In this document: one piece after another, positions 10,178-22,056 of the stretch
Numbering within the stretch: the stretch's first letter is position 1
Layout of the letters: every line of letters begins with the position of its first letter
From: Tuctoria greenei
Taxonomy: Eukaryota > Streptophyta > Magnoliopsida > Poales > Poaceae
NCBI GenBank assembly: GCA_036927565.1
Contig: JAYESD010000009.1
Span: 25,387,601-25,451,600, forward strand
Direction: 5' to 3'
Length of the DNA: 64,000 nucleotides
Position numbers and translations under genes: made by a program
The notes under the pieces: generated by a model
Database searches by the model: none
What the model saw: only the letters and a program-made list of their open reading frames with translations
Told to the model about the DNA's origin: nothing

Positions 10178-11170
10178 ACTTGGTCATGTAGGCTTTGATC
10201 ACCTAACGTGTGTTAGTGCTCTTGATCGCATATGTGGGCTGCCTAAGCTTAAAGGGGACAAAGAAATTGTGTGCACTTCTTGTAGACATGCTAAGATGGT
10301 TGCAGGTTCACATACTGATCATGACAACTGAATCGGGTTCAACTTTTGCACCTTGACACCGTAGGACCTTCACATGTTCAATCCTTCGGAGGTAAATGGT
10401 ATGTTCTTGTGATTGTTGATGATTATTCTAGATACTCTTGGGTTTACTTTATGGCATCTAAGAATGAAGCTTTTAGTCACTTCAGACCTTTATTTCTTAG
10501 ATTATCAATTGATCACCCAGGATCTTTAAAGCAATTAGAAGTGATAACGGAACTGAATTTAGAAATCAATCTTTTGACCACTTTTGTGCTGAAAACGGAA
10601 TAGATCATAAATTTTCTTCACCAATATGTACCTCAACAAAACGGTGTTGTAAAAAGAAAGAACAGAACCTTAGTTGATATGGCTAGGACTATGCTTGATG
10701 AATATCAAACTCCTAGGAAATTTTGGGCTGATGCGATTGCAACCGCTTGTTATGTCTCAAATCGTGTTCTCTTGCACGCTAAGCTAGGCAAAACACCATA
10801 TGAGCTCCAGTTTGGACATAGGCCTAGTGTTACACACTTTCGGGTCTTTGGATGCAAATGCTTTGTTAAGAAACATGATAATCTTGATAAATTTGAACGT
10901 AGATCCATTGATGGCATGTTTCTTGGTTATCCATCTCATACTAGAGGCTACCGTGTGTTTTTACTTGACACTAACAAAATTGTGGAGACTTGTGAAGTGT
11001 ATTTTGATGAAGCTAGCCCAGATACTAGCTCAAAATTGCAGGTCCAGATCCATATCTGCAGGGGGAGAGCATTTTCGTTGAAGATGAGGAAGAGGTGGAG
11101 CTGCTGCCCAAAAGATCAGCAGCTAATGACATTGTTCGAGCTCCTGACTTTGATTCACAGTCAGCACTGA
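10150..11170 (+). pseudogene. Element B integrase
   Basis: HHCC zinc finger HRRLGHVGFDHL...CTSCRHAK at 10160-10300. Catalytic core: LHLDTVGPSHVQSFGGKWYVLVIVDDYSR gives the first Asp (10346-10440). The second Asp region (about 10540) and the Glu region (NGVVKRKNRT; the Glu is changed to Lys here) lie in shifted frames. The C-terminal part is 10679-11170 (MARTMLDEYQTPRKFWADA...GKTPYELQFGHRPSVTHFRVFGCKCF). At least two frameshifts are present. The Glu-to-Lys change is a further inactivating difference from element C. Confidence 0.8.
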
Positions 11171-11399
11171 CAACAACCATTGCCGGTTCAGATCCTCCTC
11201 AAGTCACAAGCTCATCGATTTGTGATGAACATGAAGAACAAGAAGAAGCTTGTGAAGTGTCCACTCCCCTCCGGGTTCTCAAAATTCATCCTCCACAACA
11301 GATTATTGGAAGCTTACGAATGAGTTACGCGGTCCAGGTTTTGCGATCCAAACTCTCATGCTCATTCTGCTTTTGTTGCTTCTTTTGAACCCAAAGATA

Positions 11400-12919
11400 T
11401 ATCACACACACTCACTAATGAATCTTGGATTATTGCCATGCAAGAAGAGTTACAAAATTTTGAAAGAAATAATGTTTGGAAACTTGTACCTCCACCCCAA
11501 GGTCACACTATAATTGGAACTAAATGGGTGTTTAAAAATAAACAAAGTTAGGATGGGGTTGTGGTTAGGAATAAGGCTAGGTTGGTTGCTCAAGGTTTCA
11601 CTCAAGTTGAAGGTCTAGATTTTGATGAAACTTTTGCTCCTGTTGCTATATTAGAAGCCATAAGAATTTTGTTAGCTTTTTCTGCATCTAAAGGTTTTAA
11701 GCTATATCAAATGGATGTTAAAAGTTCTTTTCTTAATGGCTACATAGATGGGGAGGTTTATGTCAAACAACCACCGGGTTTTGAAAATTCAGATTTTCCT
11801 AATCATGTTTACAAACTGTCCAAAGCCTTGTACGGTCTCAAACAAGCCCCTAGAGCATGGTATGATAGGTTAAAAAAATTCTTACTTAAAAGGGTTTTAC
11901 CATGGGCAAGGTTGATAAAACTCTTTTTGTGCTTAAGCATGGCAATGACTCATTATTCTTTCAAGTGTATATGGATGATATTATCTTTGGTTGTGCTTCT
12001 CATGATCTTGTGTCCAAGTTTTCAGCTATGATGAGTTCAGAATTTGAGATGAGTATGATGGGAGAACTCATGTACTTTTTGGGGTTGCAAATCAAACAAA
12101 CCAAGGAGGGTACCTTTGTGCATCAAACGAAGTATACAAAAGACCTCCTAAGGCGCTTCAACATGGACAAAAGCAAGCCTCTTCGGACACCAATGGAAAC
12201 AACAACAACACTTGAACTTGATGAAGATGGTGAACCCGTGGATCAAAAAGAATATAGAAGCATGATCGAATCACTTTTGTACCTCACGACATCAAGACCG
12301 GACATACAATTCAGCGTATGTCTTTGTGCACGGTTTCAAAGCTCCCCACGTACTTCACATCGTCAAGTCGTCAAAAGGATTCTCTGGTACTTACATGGAA
12401 CTCATGAATTTGGCATTTTTCTTCCTTCTTCCTCAATCGTTACTTTGAAAGCTTTTTCGGATGCTGATTTGGGGGTTGTAGGATTGATAGGAAAAGTACT
12501 TCCCGTGCTTGTCATTTTCTTGGTAATTCTCTTGTTGCTTGGTCCTTTAGAAACAAAGTTTAGTTGCACAGTCCACTGTCGAATCTGAATATGTAGCTGC
12601 TGCTAGCGCTTGTTCACAAATTCTTTGGATTGTTCAAACACTTAAGGATTATAGGGTTGATATAGATAGTGTTCCACTATTTTGTGATAACACTAGTGCC
12701 ATTTGCATTGCTAAAAACCCTGTGCAACATTCTAGAACTAAGCACATTGATATTAGGTATCACTTTCTCCAAGATAATGTTGAAAAAGGAAACATTGTGC
12801 TTCACCATGTAGATATCGAACAACAATTGGCTGACATTTTTACAAAACCTTTGGATTTCACTCATTTTTGTTTCATTCGTAGTGAAATAGGGGTTATGCA
12901 TCCTCATGGCTTACATTGA
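11400..12919 (+). pseudogene. Element B reverse transcriptase and RNase H
   Basis: The integrase-RT linker and RT start (AMQEELQNFERNNVWKLV) precede an in-frame stop near 11548. RT runs on as NKARLVAQGFTQVEGLDFDETFAPVA, MDVKSSFLNGYIDGEVYV and YGLKQAPRAWYDRL. After a frameshift near 11890 the catalytic box is YMDDIIFG at about 11970, with MSMMGELMYFLGLQI following. The RNase H start is SDADLGVVG. Two further frameshifts occur before the conserved C-terminus HSRTKHIDIRYHFLQD...QQLADIFTKPLD, and the stop is at 12919. Confidence 0.85.
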
Positions 12920-13874
12920 GGGGGAGTTTTTCAAACTTGAGAAGTCTATGTGTGAATCTGAAATTAAAATAATATGAGCATAGTATTGCATACATATATA
13001 ACTTTGTGATTCCTTTTACATGCTGAAAGTTTCTTACTACATTACTCGTGTTATACATTTTGTAGTTTTTGCCATGTCTAGTAATTAGAATAATTACTTA
13101 CACTAAATCTGGGCTTGGTCGAACTTTCTTGCTGTTTTGAACTTGTTGCATGCTTACAAGTGCTTTTAATCATAAATAATTAATCAAGTAATCAACTCAC
13201 ATGTTGAGTTTTTATGAACAAATATAAATTGAGAAAAGATCAAGAGAATATGCATGCATCGCACTTCTTCTTTTGAGATGGCTTGTCATTGCACTTAGAT
13301 ATAAACTTGGAAGGAGTTGTGTATGACTAAAACCATATCCTTAAGCTTCTGATTGTCAAATGACATAGGCTTGGCTTGGTTGGTTAGAATAAGGCAGATG
13401 CGCATATAATCTCTTGCAAATATCATATGATCTAAATTTGTGTTTTGAAAAATAATAAAATGCAGCAACAAGTGTCATGCTTTCATGTATTGAAATAGTT
13501 AAGTTTGTGAGATCATGACTTGCTTAAATTGAAAATTACATTTGATCTCTAGCATGGCTTACACAACTTTATGTATCTCATTGTTGTGATAGTGTAAGTT
13601 ACTTGATAGTATGACTTGGATGAGCTTTGTTTTATATGTATATGTTATAATATGCTCATAACAATTAAAATTTTTCTTTTGAACCTTGTTGAATACATTG
13701 TCAAAGGGGGAAATATAATATGGTGAATTATGCAAGGGGGGGAATATGTATAGGGGGAGAAATTTATTTCTATCTCATCTGATTTTCAAAAAGGGGGAAA
13801 ATTGTTCTCAAAACTTTTCATGCCAATGTTCGGATTTTAAATAGTGTTGCCAATGCATTCATCAAGGGGGAGAT
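12920..13874 (+). repeat. Element B 3' non-coding region with multiple polypurine tracts
   Basis: A 955-bp AT-rich stretch without coding sequence. AAGGGGGAG-like polypurine tracts occur about six times: near 12919, 13704, 13734, 13752, 13791, and the LTR-proximal one at 13864-13873, which should prime plus-strand synthesis. Multiplied PPTs before the 3' LTR are, as I recall, typical of Sireviruses. Confidence 0.7.
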
Positions 13875-15669
13875 TGTGAGACCTATGTGTGCTGAATACA
13901 TTGGCTTTGACAATAAAAGTTTTGAATGCGGCCATAATATCTATTTAGCAAGGTCCGACTCTAGCTCCGAGCTTCTGCAAGGTCCGACTTGCTTTGTCTA
14001 GGTCCGACATGTTTTTGGCTAGCTCCGGTGAGCTTTGTCTTTAGCTCTGGCATGTCTTTGATAGCTTCGGCATGTCTCTGTTAAGCTCCGATATGTTTTG
14101 CTAGGTCCGACTTATGTTGGTTAGCTTTGACATGTTTTTCTAGCTTCGACTTTTGGGATGACTAGTTCCGACTAGTTTTGGTTAGCTCCGGCGCTAGGTC
14201 CGACTAGCTTTGGTAAGCTCCGGCGCTAGGTTGTACTAGCTGGTAAGCTCCAGCTCAAGCTCCGGTTAGCTTTGGCTAGGTTCGGAGCTTGATCGCAATG
14301 TTCCTGCTTTTATCTTACAATGTTTTGAACTTGCTTTATATTCTTAGAAAGATTGCTTAGTATTCATTTGCTAAGTTTTTACTGCATTTTGGTTGATATG
14401 GCTGATATTGTTTTGTTATGGTTTGCAAAATGCTTATGTGAGGTGCTTACGTAAGGTGTTGTGTTCGGAACTAACTTGAGTCAAGTCGCAGACTTGGGCT
14501 CGTACGGATTGGTTGTTTATTCATGTGCAGGTGTTGCTTGAGTTCAAGACATGGCTGGTGACGGGATCCATTGGACTAGTATTAGGGAGGAGATGAGGTT
14601 TCAACAACCAAATTCAGGAGGAATTGTGGTTGAGCGGGTCAGGAGGTCGCGCAGGATGATTGAATCAAGGGCAGTGCATATGAAGGTTATTGTACGTCGA
14701 AGGAAGGTGTTTGCACGTATGCATGCGGTGCATGACGTGGAAAAATGGTTCCGAAGATGGTTTATGAATGGGAAGACCTGTTTGGAAGGGTCGGATCGTA
14801 TCGGTTCATGACTTTGGCTGCGGCAGAGTCGGTTATGGCTCAGTATGGTAAGTATCGAGTTGGTTATGAGAAGATTTAGTGTGGGTCACGAATTTGAGTT
14901 GTTTTAGGAATGTGGGATACGTTTCTAAGGTGTTTGGAAGTCTTAAGATTGCTTCTATCTCCCTATAGAAGAGTCCTAAGCAGTTATGGAAAGTTTCGAT
15001 TCGTGATCGGAGTAGGATTGGAGTCCTAGTTGAGATTGGGTTGGCCTAAGGGCTGGTTATATAAGCAAGGGAGGCCAGAGCTCGTGGTGCACGACTTTTA
15101 GGCTGTTCCTCTTGTGTTCTATTGAATAAAATTTGTAGTTTAAAGGAACTTTTGTGCCTTGTTTGTCTAACTTGTTCCAGACAAATTTTACTCATCGAGT
15201 TTCTGAACAGCACTTCTTTTCGTCGGTGGTTTTATCATAACTCAAGTTTTAAAGATCCAATTGATGTGATTCTTTTTTATTTGTCTTCACAACTTGATTA
15301 TCTATCATCTTTCAAAATTTCACGGTCATTGGATTTGTGGTTTCTGATCTACACGAGTTTCTTTGCAGCATTCCAAAACTGTTTTTCTCGGGTAGGGCAG
15401 ATTGATCTTTGTTCGATCATTCGATCATAACTTGAGTTTCTCTCAATGGATTCGAGTGATTCTTCTTGTGTTTTCTTCGTGACTTGATTATCTCTGATAT
15501 ATATCACTTTTGTCACGGTGAAACACGTTTAGATTAGTTTCACACACGATTTCACTAATAGATCGTTTTTCTGCTGAAGGGGTTGGGATTTAATTGTTTC
15601 GGCTGCGTAAGATTTTTAAATCTACCATTCACTCCCCTCTGGTAGATTTTCACGTGCTCTTCGATTCTA
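13875..15669 (+). repeat. 3' LTR of element B (1,795 bp)
   Basis: Starts TGTGAGACCTATGTGTGC directly after the last polypurine tract and ends ...ACGTGCTCTTCGATTCTA, missing the final CA seen in LTR C. A TATA box (TATATAA) is at 15058-15064. A family of degenerate repeats of AGCTCCGG / GGTCCGACT fills 13945-14290. A short open frame at 14551-14811 is not preserved in LTR C and is not considered a gene. Confidence 0.9.
13945..14290 (+). repeat. Degenerate GGTCCGAC / AGCTCCGG repeats in LTR B
   Basis: About fifteen imperfect units of the type (t)aGGTCCGACTtgctttggtt and taAGCTCCGGc. The counterpart array in LTR C is at 21690-21985. The array is upstream of the TATA box, in the place of LTR enhancer repeats. 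Confidence 0.75.
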
Positions 15670-16307
15670 TAGAGTTCACCCATCATACTCATCTTAAATT
15701 CTGAACTCATCATAACTGAAAACTTGGACACGAGATCATGAGAAGCACAACCAAAGATAACATTGTCCACATACACTTGAACGAATAATGAGTCATTGCC
15801 ATGCTTAAGCAAAAAAAAAAAGAGTTTTATCAACCTTGTCCATGGTAAAACCCTTTTCAAGAAAGAATGTTTTTAACCTATCATACCATGCTCTAGGGGC
15901 TTGTTTGAGACCGTACAACTCTTTGGGCAGTTTGTAAACATGATTAAGAAAATCTGAATTTTCAAAACCCGGTGGTTGCTTGACATAAACCTCCTCATCT
16001 ATGTAGCCATTAATAAAAGCACTTTTAACATCTATTTGATATAACTTGAAACCTTTAATGCAGCAAAAGCTAACAAAATTCTTATGGCTTCGAATCTATC
16101 AATAGGAGCAAAAGTTTCATTAAAATCTAGACCTTCAATTTGTGTGAAACCTTGAGCAACCAACCTAGCCTTATTCCTAATCACAACCCCATCCTCACTT
16201 TGTTTATTTTTAAACACCCATTTAATTCCAATTAAAGTGTGACCTTGAGGTGGAGGTACAAGTTTCCTAACATTATTTTTTTCAAAATTTTCTAACTCTT
16301 CTTGCAT
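15670..16307 (-). pseudogene. Element C reverse transcriptase, truncated
   Basis: RT start MQEELENFEKNNVRKLVPPPQ to NKARLVAQGFTQIEGLDFNETFAPI (16307-16032), then frameshifted palm motifs (YGLKQAPRAWYD) near 15890. The catalytic box reads YVDNVIFG at about 15775, so the second catalytic Asp is Asn (G to A in the codon). The frame then runs through the junction into LTR B, giving a meaningless chimeric end. Confidence 0.85.
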
Positions 16308-17629
16308 GGCAATAATCCAAGATTCATTAGTGAGTGTGTGTGATATACCTTTGGGTTAAAAAGAAGCAACATAAGCAGAATGAGCGTGAGAGTTTGGATT
16401 GCAAAACCTGGACCGTGTGACTTGTTTGTGCAAGCTCCCAATGATTTGTTGTGGACGAGGACGCGGAGGGGAGTAGACACTTCACAAGCTTCTTCTTCAT
16501 GTTCATCACAAATCGATGAGCTTGTGACTTGAGGATGATCTGGACCAGCAATGGTGGTCGTCGGTGCTGGTTAAGAATCAAAACAGGAGGTGGAACAATG
16601 TCATTAGCTGCTGAATTTCGGGCAGCAGCAGCACTTCTTCCCCATCTTCAACGAAAATACTCTTCCCCTACGGATATAAATCCGGACCTGCAATGTTTGA
16701 GCTAGTACTTGGGCTAGTTTCATCAAAAGACACCTCATAGTCTCCACAATTTTGTTAGTGTCAAGTAAAAGCACACGGTAGCCTCTAGTATGAGATGGAT
16801 AAACAAGAAACATGCCATCAACGGATCTAGGTTCAAATTTATCAAGATAACCATGTTTCATAACAAATCATTTGCAACCAAATACCCGAAAGCATGTAAC
16901 ACTAGGCATATGTCCAAACCGGAGCTCATATGGTGTTTTACCTAGCTTAGCACGCAAGAGAACATGATTTGAGACATAACAAGCGGTTGCAATTGCATCA
17001 GCCCAAAATTTCCTAGGAGTTTGATATTCATCACGCATAGTCCTAGTCATCTCAACTAAGGTTCTGTTCTTTCTTTCTACAACACCGTTTTGTTGAGGTA
17101 CATATGGTGAAGAAAATTGATGATCTATTCCATTTTCAGCACATAAGTGATCAAACGATTGATTTTTAAATTCGATTCCGTTATCACTTCTAATTGTTTT
17201 CAAAGATCCTTGGTGATCAATTGATAATCTAAGAAATAAAGTTATAAAGTGATTAAAAGCTTCGTTCTTAGATGTCATAAAGTAAACCCAGGAGTATCTA
17301 GAAAAATCATCAACAATCAGAAGAGCATACCATTTATCTCTGAAGGATTGAACACGTGAAGGTCCTACGATGTCAAGATGCAAAAGTTGACCCGGTTCAG
17401 TTGTCATGATCATTGTGAGATGATCATGTGAACCTGCAACTATCTTAGCATGTCTAGAAGAAGAGCACACAATTTCTTTGTCCCATTTAAGCTTAGGCAA
17501 CCCACATATGCGATTAAGAGCACTAACACGCGTTAGATGATCAAAGCCTACATGACAAAGTCTACGATGCCAAAAATATAAGTCCTTTGAATCATTAGCA
17601 ACTAGACACCTATGCTTAGAGGAAGACAT
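16308..17629 (-). pseudogene. Element C integrase
   Basis: 17629-16868 is one long frame: HRRLCHVGFDHL zinc finger with the second Cys pair altered (CSSSRHAK versus CTSCRHAK in B), then LLHLDIVGPSRVQ (first Asp), RSDNGIEFKN (second Asp), PYVPQQNGVVERKNRT (Glu), so the core DDE triad is complete. The C-terminal part continues after an in-frame stop in 16861-16604, followed by a frameshifted linker down to about 16308. Confidence 0.85.
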
Positions 17630-17659
17630 ATCAAAATCAGCGTTAAAAACTCTTCCAAA

Positions 17660-17990
17660 TCAGGACATGTTAAAAATAAGGTCACTATTTAAACTGACAA
17701 CTTTGTAGCAATTTTTATTGAAAATAATTTCCAGATTCTCATCTAGCAATTGTGAAACAGAAAGCAAGTTGTATTTCAAATTTTTGACAAGTGTCACATC
17801 CTTCAAAGTGTAGTGACCATTTATTCTAACGGAACCCTTAGCAATTATAGGAGTTGAAGAATTATCGGCAAAAGTAACATTCTCTACACGTGACACAAAA
17901 GAGAGAGAGGAGAATCATTCTTTGTTACCAGTCATGTGGCGTGAGGAACTTGAATCCACAATCTAAATGTTCTCCTTCCTCAAGCTTGTA
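17660..17990 (-). pseudogene. Element C protease with mutated active site
   Basis: The active site (about 17955-17935) reads I-V-D-S-S-S-S-R-H-M-T instead of the DSGC of B, so the Gly after Asp-Ser is lost. The Trp codons just before and shortly after it are stops (TAG and TGA in place of TGG). The remaining protease (17896-17660) is VENVTFADNSSTPIIAKGSV...LVKNLKYNLLSVSQLL. The two nonsense changes and the Gly-to-Ser change are G-to-A transitions on the coding strand. Confidence 0.8.
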
Positions 17991-18036
17991 ACCTACATAG
18001 AAGCACAATACATTGATGACTAAATATTGGGGTTAG

Positions 18037-19299
18037 TCAAAAGGCATTTAGGAATCCAGTAAGTCTAGCAGGAATAACACGAGAAAGTTGAGATAAAATA
18101 GTATGTTTATGAGTCAAAGCTTGAGGATTTTTGTACCCAACTACTGACCTACGAGGTGTTACATGTGTAGCACGAAAAATAGTAGGTTTGGGAGCAAATT
18201 TTGCATGTTTTCGACTCATTACAGCATGTTGCATGTTTCTATCATTCGGTTTAGCATGTGCAACAAATTTTGCATGAAAGTTATGAGATCCAGCAATCAT
18301 TCTTTCATTTTTCCGTTGTTTAGCTAGTCTGTAACAAAAATATATGACATGACCATCTCTACCACAGTAGGTACAATGAAATTTAACTTTTTGTTCATGT
18401 CTAGATGAGCAAACAACATGTTTATTAGCAACCGAATGAGACAGCAATCATGCAGATTTGAAAATCACTTCTTTTTATTTAGGAACTGTTTTAATCAAAC
18501 CACTTTCTAATGACTTCAAAATTTTAGGTGGATGTGCCTTAGCATGAGCATGGGAATCAAAGCCTAAACCAGATTTATCATTGCAAGATTTAGAAGAATT
18601 CAGCAGCAAGTTTAGATTCTTATTCCCATTACAAAATCGCTCTAATGTCCTATTCATGTCATCAAGTTTCTTTGACAATTCTAAGCAGTTTTCACATGAA
18701 GTATTTCCTTTTAGTTTGTAATTATAACAATATTTAACTTCATGAGAACGTAAAGCATTGTTCAATATAGAAATCTCATTCATAGCATCGTGTAGTTTCT
18801 TATCAAGATCATCACAAGTAGAACAATGCGAATCAATTGTAGAACAACTAGCATCTTTCATGTTTTTATCATTAAGAGCAGCAAGTTTTTTGTTCTTTTC
18901 AATTTCAAGTTCTAGCTTATCAAGTGTGGAGGTGTGCACACTTCTTAAAGTAGACAATTGTTCATATATAAGCTCACATGAGGAACAAGAATCATCACGA
19001 GGAATCAAAGATTTCAAATGATTAATTTTAGATTTCTGTGACTCAATTTTAACAGCATTGTCCCTAAGATTTTTGTCCTTTTTCTTAATTATAACAATGG
19101 CACGAGAAATAGCATCACACATTTCTTCGCAAGTAGGACATACCTCTTCATTGTCGCTGTTGTGTTCTGTCTCCTCCATACTTGATCTTGATTTGCCCGC
19201 CATGAAGCACAAGTTTGCCAAATCATCTTCATCTTCATCACTTCCAATGTCCACGTCGCTTGAGCCAAGTTCGTGGAGTGCGGAGATCAAAGCGTTCAC
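18037..19299 (-). pseudogene. Element C coiled-coil and second zinc-knuckle region
   Basis: 19299-18475 is an open frame of 274 residues: acidic start (SSDVDIGSDEDEDDLANLCF), CPTCEEMCDAISRAIVI, a long heptad-rich stretch (KKDKNLRDNAVKIESQKSKI) and CENCLELSKKLDDMNRTLERF. 18447-18037 carries the second CCHC knuckle (CTYCGRDGHVIYFC) and a basic tail. This is the better-kept version of the region and shows that it was a sizeable domain between nucleocapsid and protease. Function unknown. Confidence 0.7.
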
Positions 19300-20255
19300 T
19301 AGTTGGCGACCTATAAAACCCTTCTTCTTTTTATCGTTTGGAGAGGAGTGTCTTGTCCTTGTTTGTTTTTCTTCTCGAGAAGTAGGACATGAAAGGTTAC
19401 AACAATCTGAATGAAAATGTCCTGTCTTACCACATTCAAAACATCGTTGAGGTCCGGAGCTTCCTCTCTTGTAGTTCTCATATTTTGCAATGCTTTTGAG
19501 AACCTAGTAGAGAGAAGTCCTAGCTCCTCCTCTGAAAACTCCTCAATCTGTTCAAAGGTTAGAGAGGACAACAAAGAAAGTGTACCACAAGATGAAGATT
19601 GGCTGGAGCTAGGCATATCACGTTGAGAAACAAATGCAAGAGACTTGTTGGGATTCTTACGTGAGATTATGTCAATTTCATGAGTTTTCAATTTAGGATA
19701 TAGAACATCTAAAGTAAGTGCACTCATGACAGTAGATTTACGAATAGATGTTACTTTCATCTCCCAAATTGACATATATAATGCACTTAGTAATTCCCTA
19801 GCATTCTCAACAGCTGAAAAATTAACATTGGCGCTATGCAAGTTGTAGAGAATTTTGTTAAAGCGAGCAAAGAGGTCATCAATAGACTCATCGGGTTGCA
19901 TCTCAAAGCATATATTCTTTATTGAGCAAGTCTTTCCTTACCTCCTTGATCGTGTTGGATCCTTCGTGGTAGTCACAAAGTGTTTTCCACGCATCGTACG
20001 CAGATCGGAGGTGTGCAACACAGTCGAAGTCACTTTGAGTTAATCCTTGTATGATCAAGTTCCAAGCCTTGTTGTTGTTGTCGACATCTCTCAGATTTGT
20101 AGTTGTAACTTGATCGTTTGGAGACACGTCGTAAATCTTGTACACCTTTTCCCATATTGCAAGCCATGCCCCTGGATGAAAGCTTCTATGTGGGCCTTCC
20201 AAACCTGAAAATCAATACCACTAAACAAACAAGGTATGGCAGAGTATTTCTCCAT
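19300..20255 (-). pseudogene. Element C gag
   Basis: The likely ATG is at 20255 (MEKYSAIPCLFSGIDFQVWK), 45 bp inside the primer binding site. After a frameshift the frame at 20202-19903 gives GAWLAIWEKVYKIYDVSP and LTQSDFDCVAHLRSAYDAWKTLCDYHEGSNTIK (Copia gag helices). It continues at 19901-19311 with SIDDLFARFNKILYNLH. The first CCHC knuckle lies near 19440-19400 in a shifted frame. An in-frame stop separates the two main pieces. Confidence 0.8.
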
Positions 20256-20299
20256 GATTAGTCAAAACACGTGCAAATAACAAAGATTAGAGCACCGTG

Positions 20300-20311
20300 G
20301 CTCTGATACCA
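20300..20311 (-). other. Primer binding site of element C
   Basis: TGGTATCAGAGC on the minus strand, matching the 3' end of initiator Met tRNA, two bases from the LTR end at 20314. Confidence 0.9.
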
Positions 20312-20313
20312 AT

Positions 20314-22056
20314 TGTAGGATCGAAGAGCACGTGAAAATCTACAAGAAAGGGTGAATGGTAGATTAAAACTTTTTTAGCGGAAGCAACAAAAACCCCTCT
20401 GTAGAAAATAAATTTGTTAAGAAATCGTGTGTTCGACTAATCTAAACGTGATCAATCATGACAAAACCAGTATAGATTGTGGAAAATCAAGTCACGAAGA
20501 CACAACAACAAGATCACGAAAAACCGTCGAGAAAAACTCAAGTTACGATGGAAAGATTGAACGAAGGTCAATTTGTTCACCCAAGAAAAACCAGATCTGC
20601 AACACTGCAATGAAACTCGTGTAGGTCCAAAACCACAAATCCAATGACCGTAAAATTTTCAAAAATAATAGATAATCAAGTTGCGAAGACAACCCAAAAA
20701 GAATCACATCAATTGGATCTGTAAAACTCGAGTTATGATAAAACTACAGAAGCAAGGTAGTGTTGTGCAGAAACTCGACAAGAAAAACTTATCTGAAACA
20801 AGTCCAAGGCACAAAAGTTCCTTTAAACTACGAATTTTATTTATCAAACCACAAGAGGAACAGCCCCAAAGTCGTGCACCACGAGCTTTTGCCTTCTTTG
20901 CTTATATAACCAGCCCTTAGACCAACTCAATCCTAATTATGACTCAAATCTTACTCAGTTTTCACCGAAACTTTCTATAACTGCTCAAGATTCTTCTATA
21001 CGCAGATAGAAGCAATCTTAAGACTTCCAAACACCTTAGGAACGTATTCCACATTCCTAAAACAACACAACTTCGTGACCCACACGAAATCCTATCATAA
21101 CAAACTCAAATATTTCCATATTTGAGTCAAACCCGACTCAGCCGCAGCCTGAGTCTATAACCTATTCGGTTGGACCTTTCCGACCAATTCTTTACGTCCA
21201 CATCTCTTCATCATGCCTCGGAACCATGTAGCCACGTCCATGCACTCCGTGCACACGTGCAAACATCTTCCAATGACATCCAAGATACCTTCATATGCAA
21301 TGTTCTTGATCTAAACATGTTGCGCGACCTCTCGATCAACTCAACCATAATTCCTCCTGAACTTGGTTGTTGAACCTCATCTTCTCCCTAAGACTAGTAC
21401 AATGAATCTCGTCACTAGCCATGTCTTGAACTCAAGCAATACCTGCACATGAATAAAAACCAATACTTCTGAGCACAAGTCCTCGACTTGACTCTCGTTA
21501 GTTCTGATAACCACAACACCTTACGTGAGCACCCCACATAAGTATGGTTCAAAACATAGCAAAATGATATCAGCCATAACCACCAACATACACCAAAAAC
21601 TTAGTAAAAGAATACTAAGCAAGTTTTCCATAATCCAAAAAGTAAGTTCGAAATATTTCAAGTTAAAAGCAGAACCATTGCAGTTTAGCACCGGATCTTG
21701 CCAAAGCTAACCGGACCTTGAAATGAAGCTTACCAAAGCTAGCAGGACCTAGCGTCGGAGCTTACCAAAGCTAGCAGGACCTAGCGCCGGAGCTTACCAA
21801 AGCTAGTCGGACCTAGCGCCGGAGCTGACCAAAGCTAGTCGGACCTAGCCACGGCAAGTCTTACCTAACCAAAATAAGTGAGACCTAGACAGAGAAGTCG
21901 GACCTAGCCAAAACAAGTCGAACCTTACATCGGACCTTGCCGGAGCTACCCAAAACAGGTCAGACCTATCGTCGGACCTTGTTGAGACAGATGTTTTGGC
22001 AGTATTCAAAACTTTTATCATCATAGCCAATGTATTCGACACACATAGGTCTCACA
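20314..22056 (-). repeat. 5' LTR of element C (1,743 bp)
   Basis: In plus coordinates it runs from TGTAGGATCGAAGAGCACG to ACACATAGGTCTCACA, the reverse complement of LTR B with scattered differences and small indels. A TATA box (TATATAA, minus strand) lies at 20902-20908, and the GGTCCGAC / AGCTCCGG repeat array at 21690-21985. Confidence 0.9.

Larger units (their letters stand above)
8046..15669 (+). mobile_element. Element B: Ty1/Copia retrotransposon (Sirevirus-like), 5' part outside window
   Basis: Plus-strand order: gag from 8046, coiled-coil and second zinc-knuckle region, protease, integrase, RT, RNase H, long 3' non-coding region, 3' LTR (13875-15669). The gag start and 5' LTR must lie left of element A, which is inserted at the gag codons at 8045/8046. 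Element C (15670-22056) is a second copy of the family in inverted orientation and allows codon-by-codon comparison. Most domains are readable but separated by frameshifts. The LTR right end lacks its last two bases where it meets C. Confidence 0.9.
15670..22056 (-). mobile_element. Element C: inverted second copy of the B family, 3' end deleted
   Basis: Minus-strand order from the right: LTR (20314-22056), primer binding site, gag, coiled-coil/zinc-knuckle region, protease, integrase, RT. It stops inside RT at 15670, right after the motif MSMMGEL, where it is joined to the end of LTR B. The rest of RT, RNase H, the 3' region and the 3' LTR are absent. The right flank after 22056 is AACTT. 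Protein similarity to B is high throughout. Confidence 0.9.

Noticed and set aside
14551..14811. 86-codon open frame inside LTR B
   Set aside because: The matching part of LTR C is frameshifted, so there is no sign of protein-level conservation.
15122..15430. 102-codon open frame in LTR B
   Set aside because: Phe/Ser/Leu-rich, in the AT-rich R/U5-like part of the LTR, not kept in LTR C.
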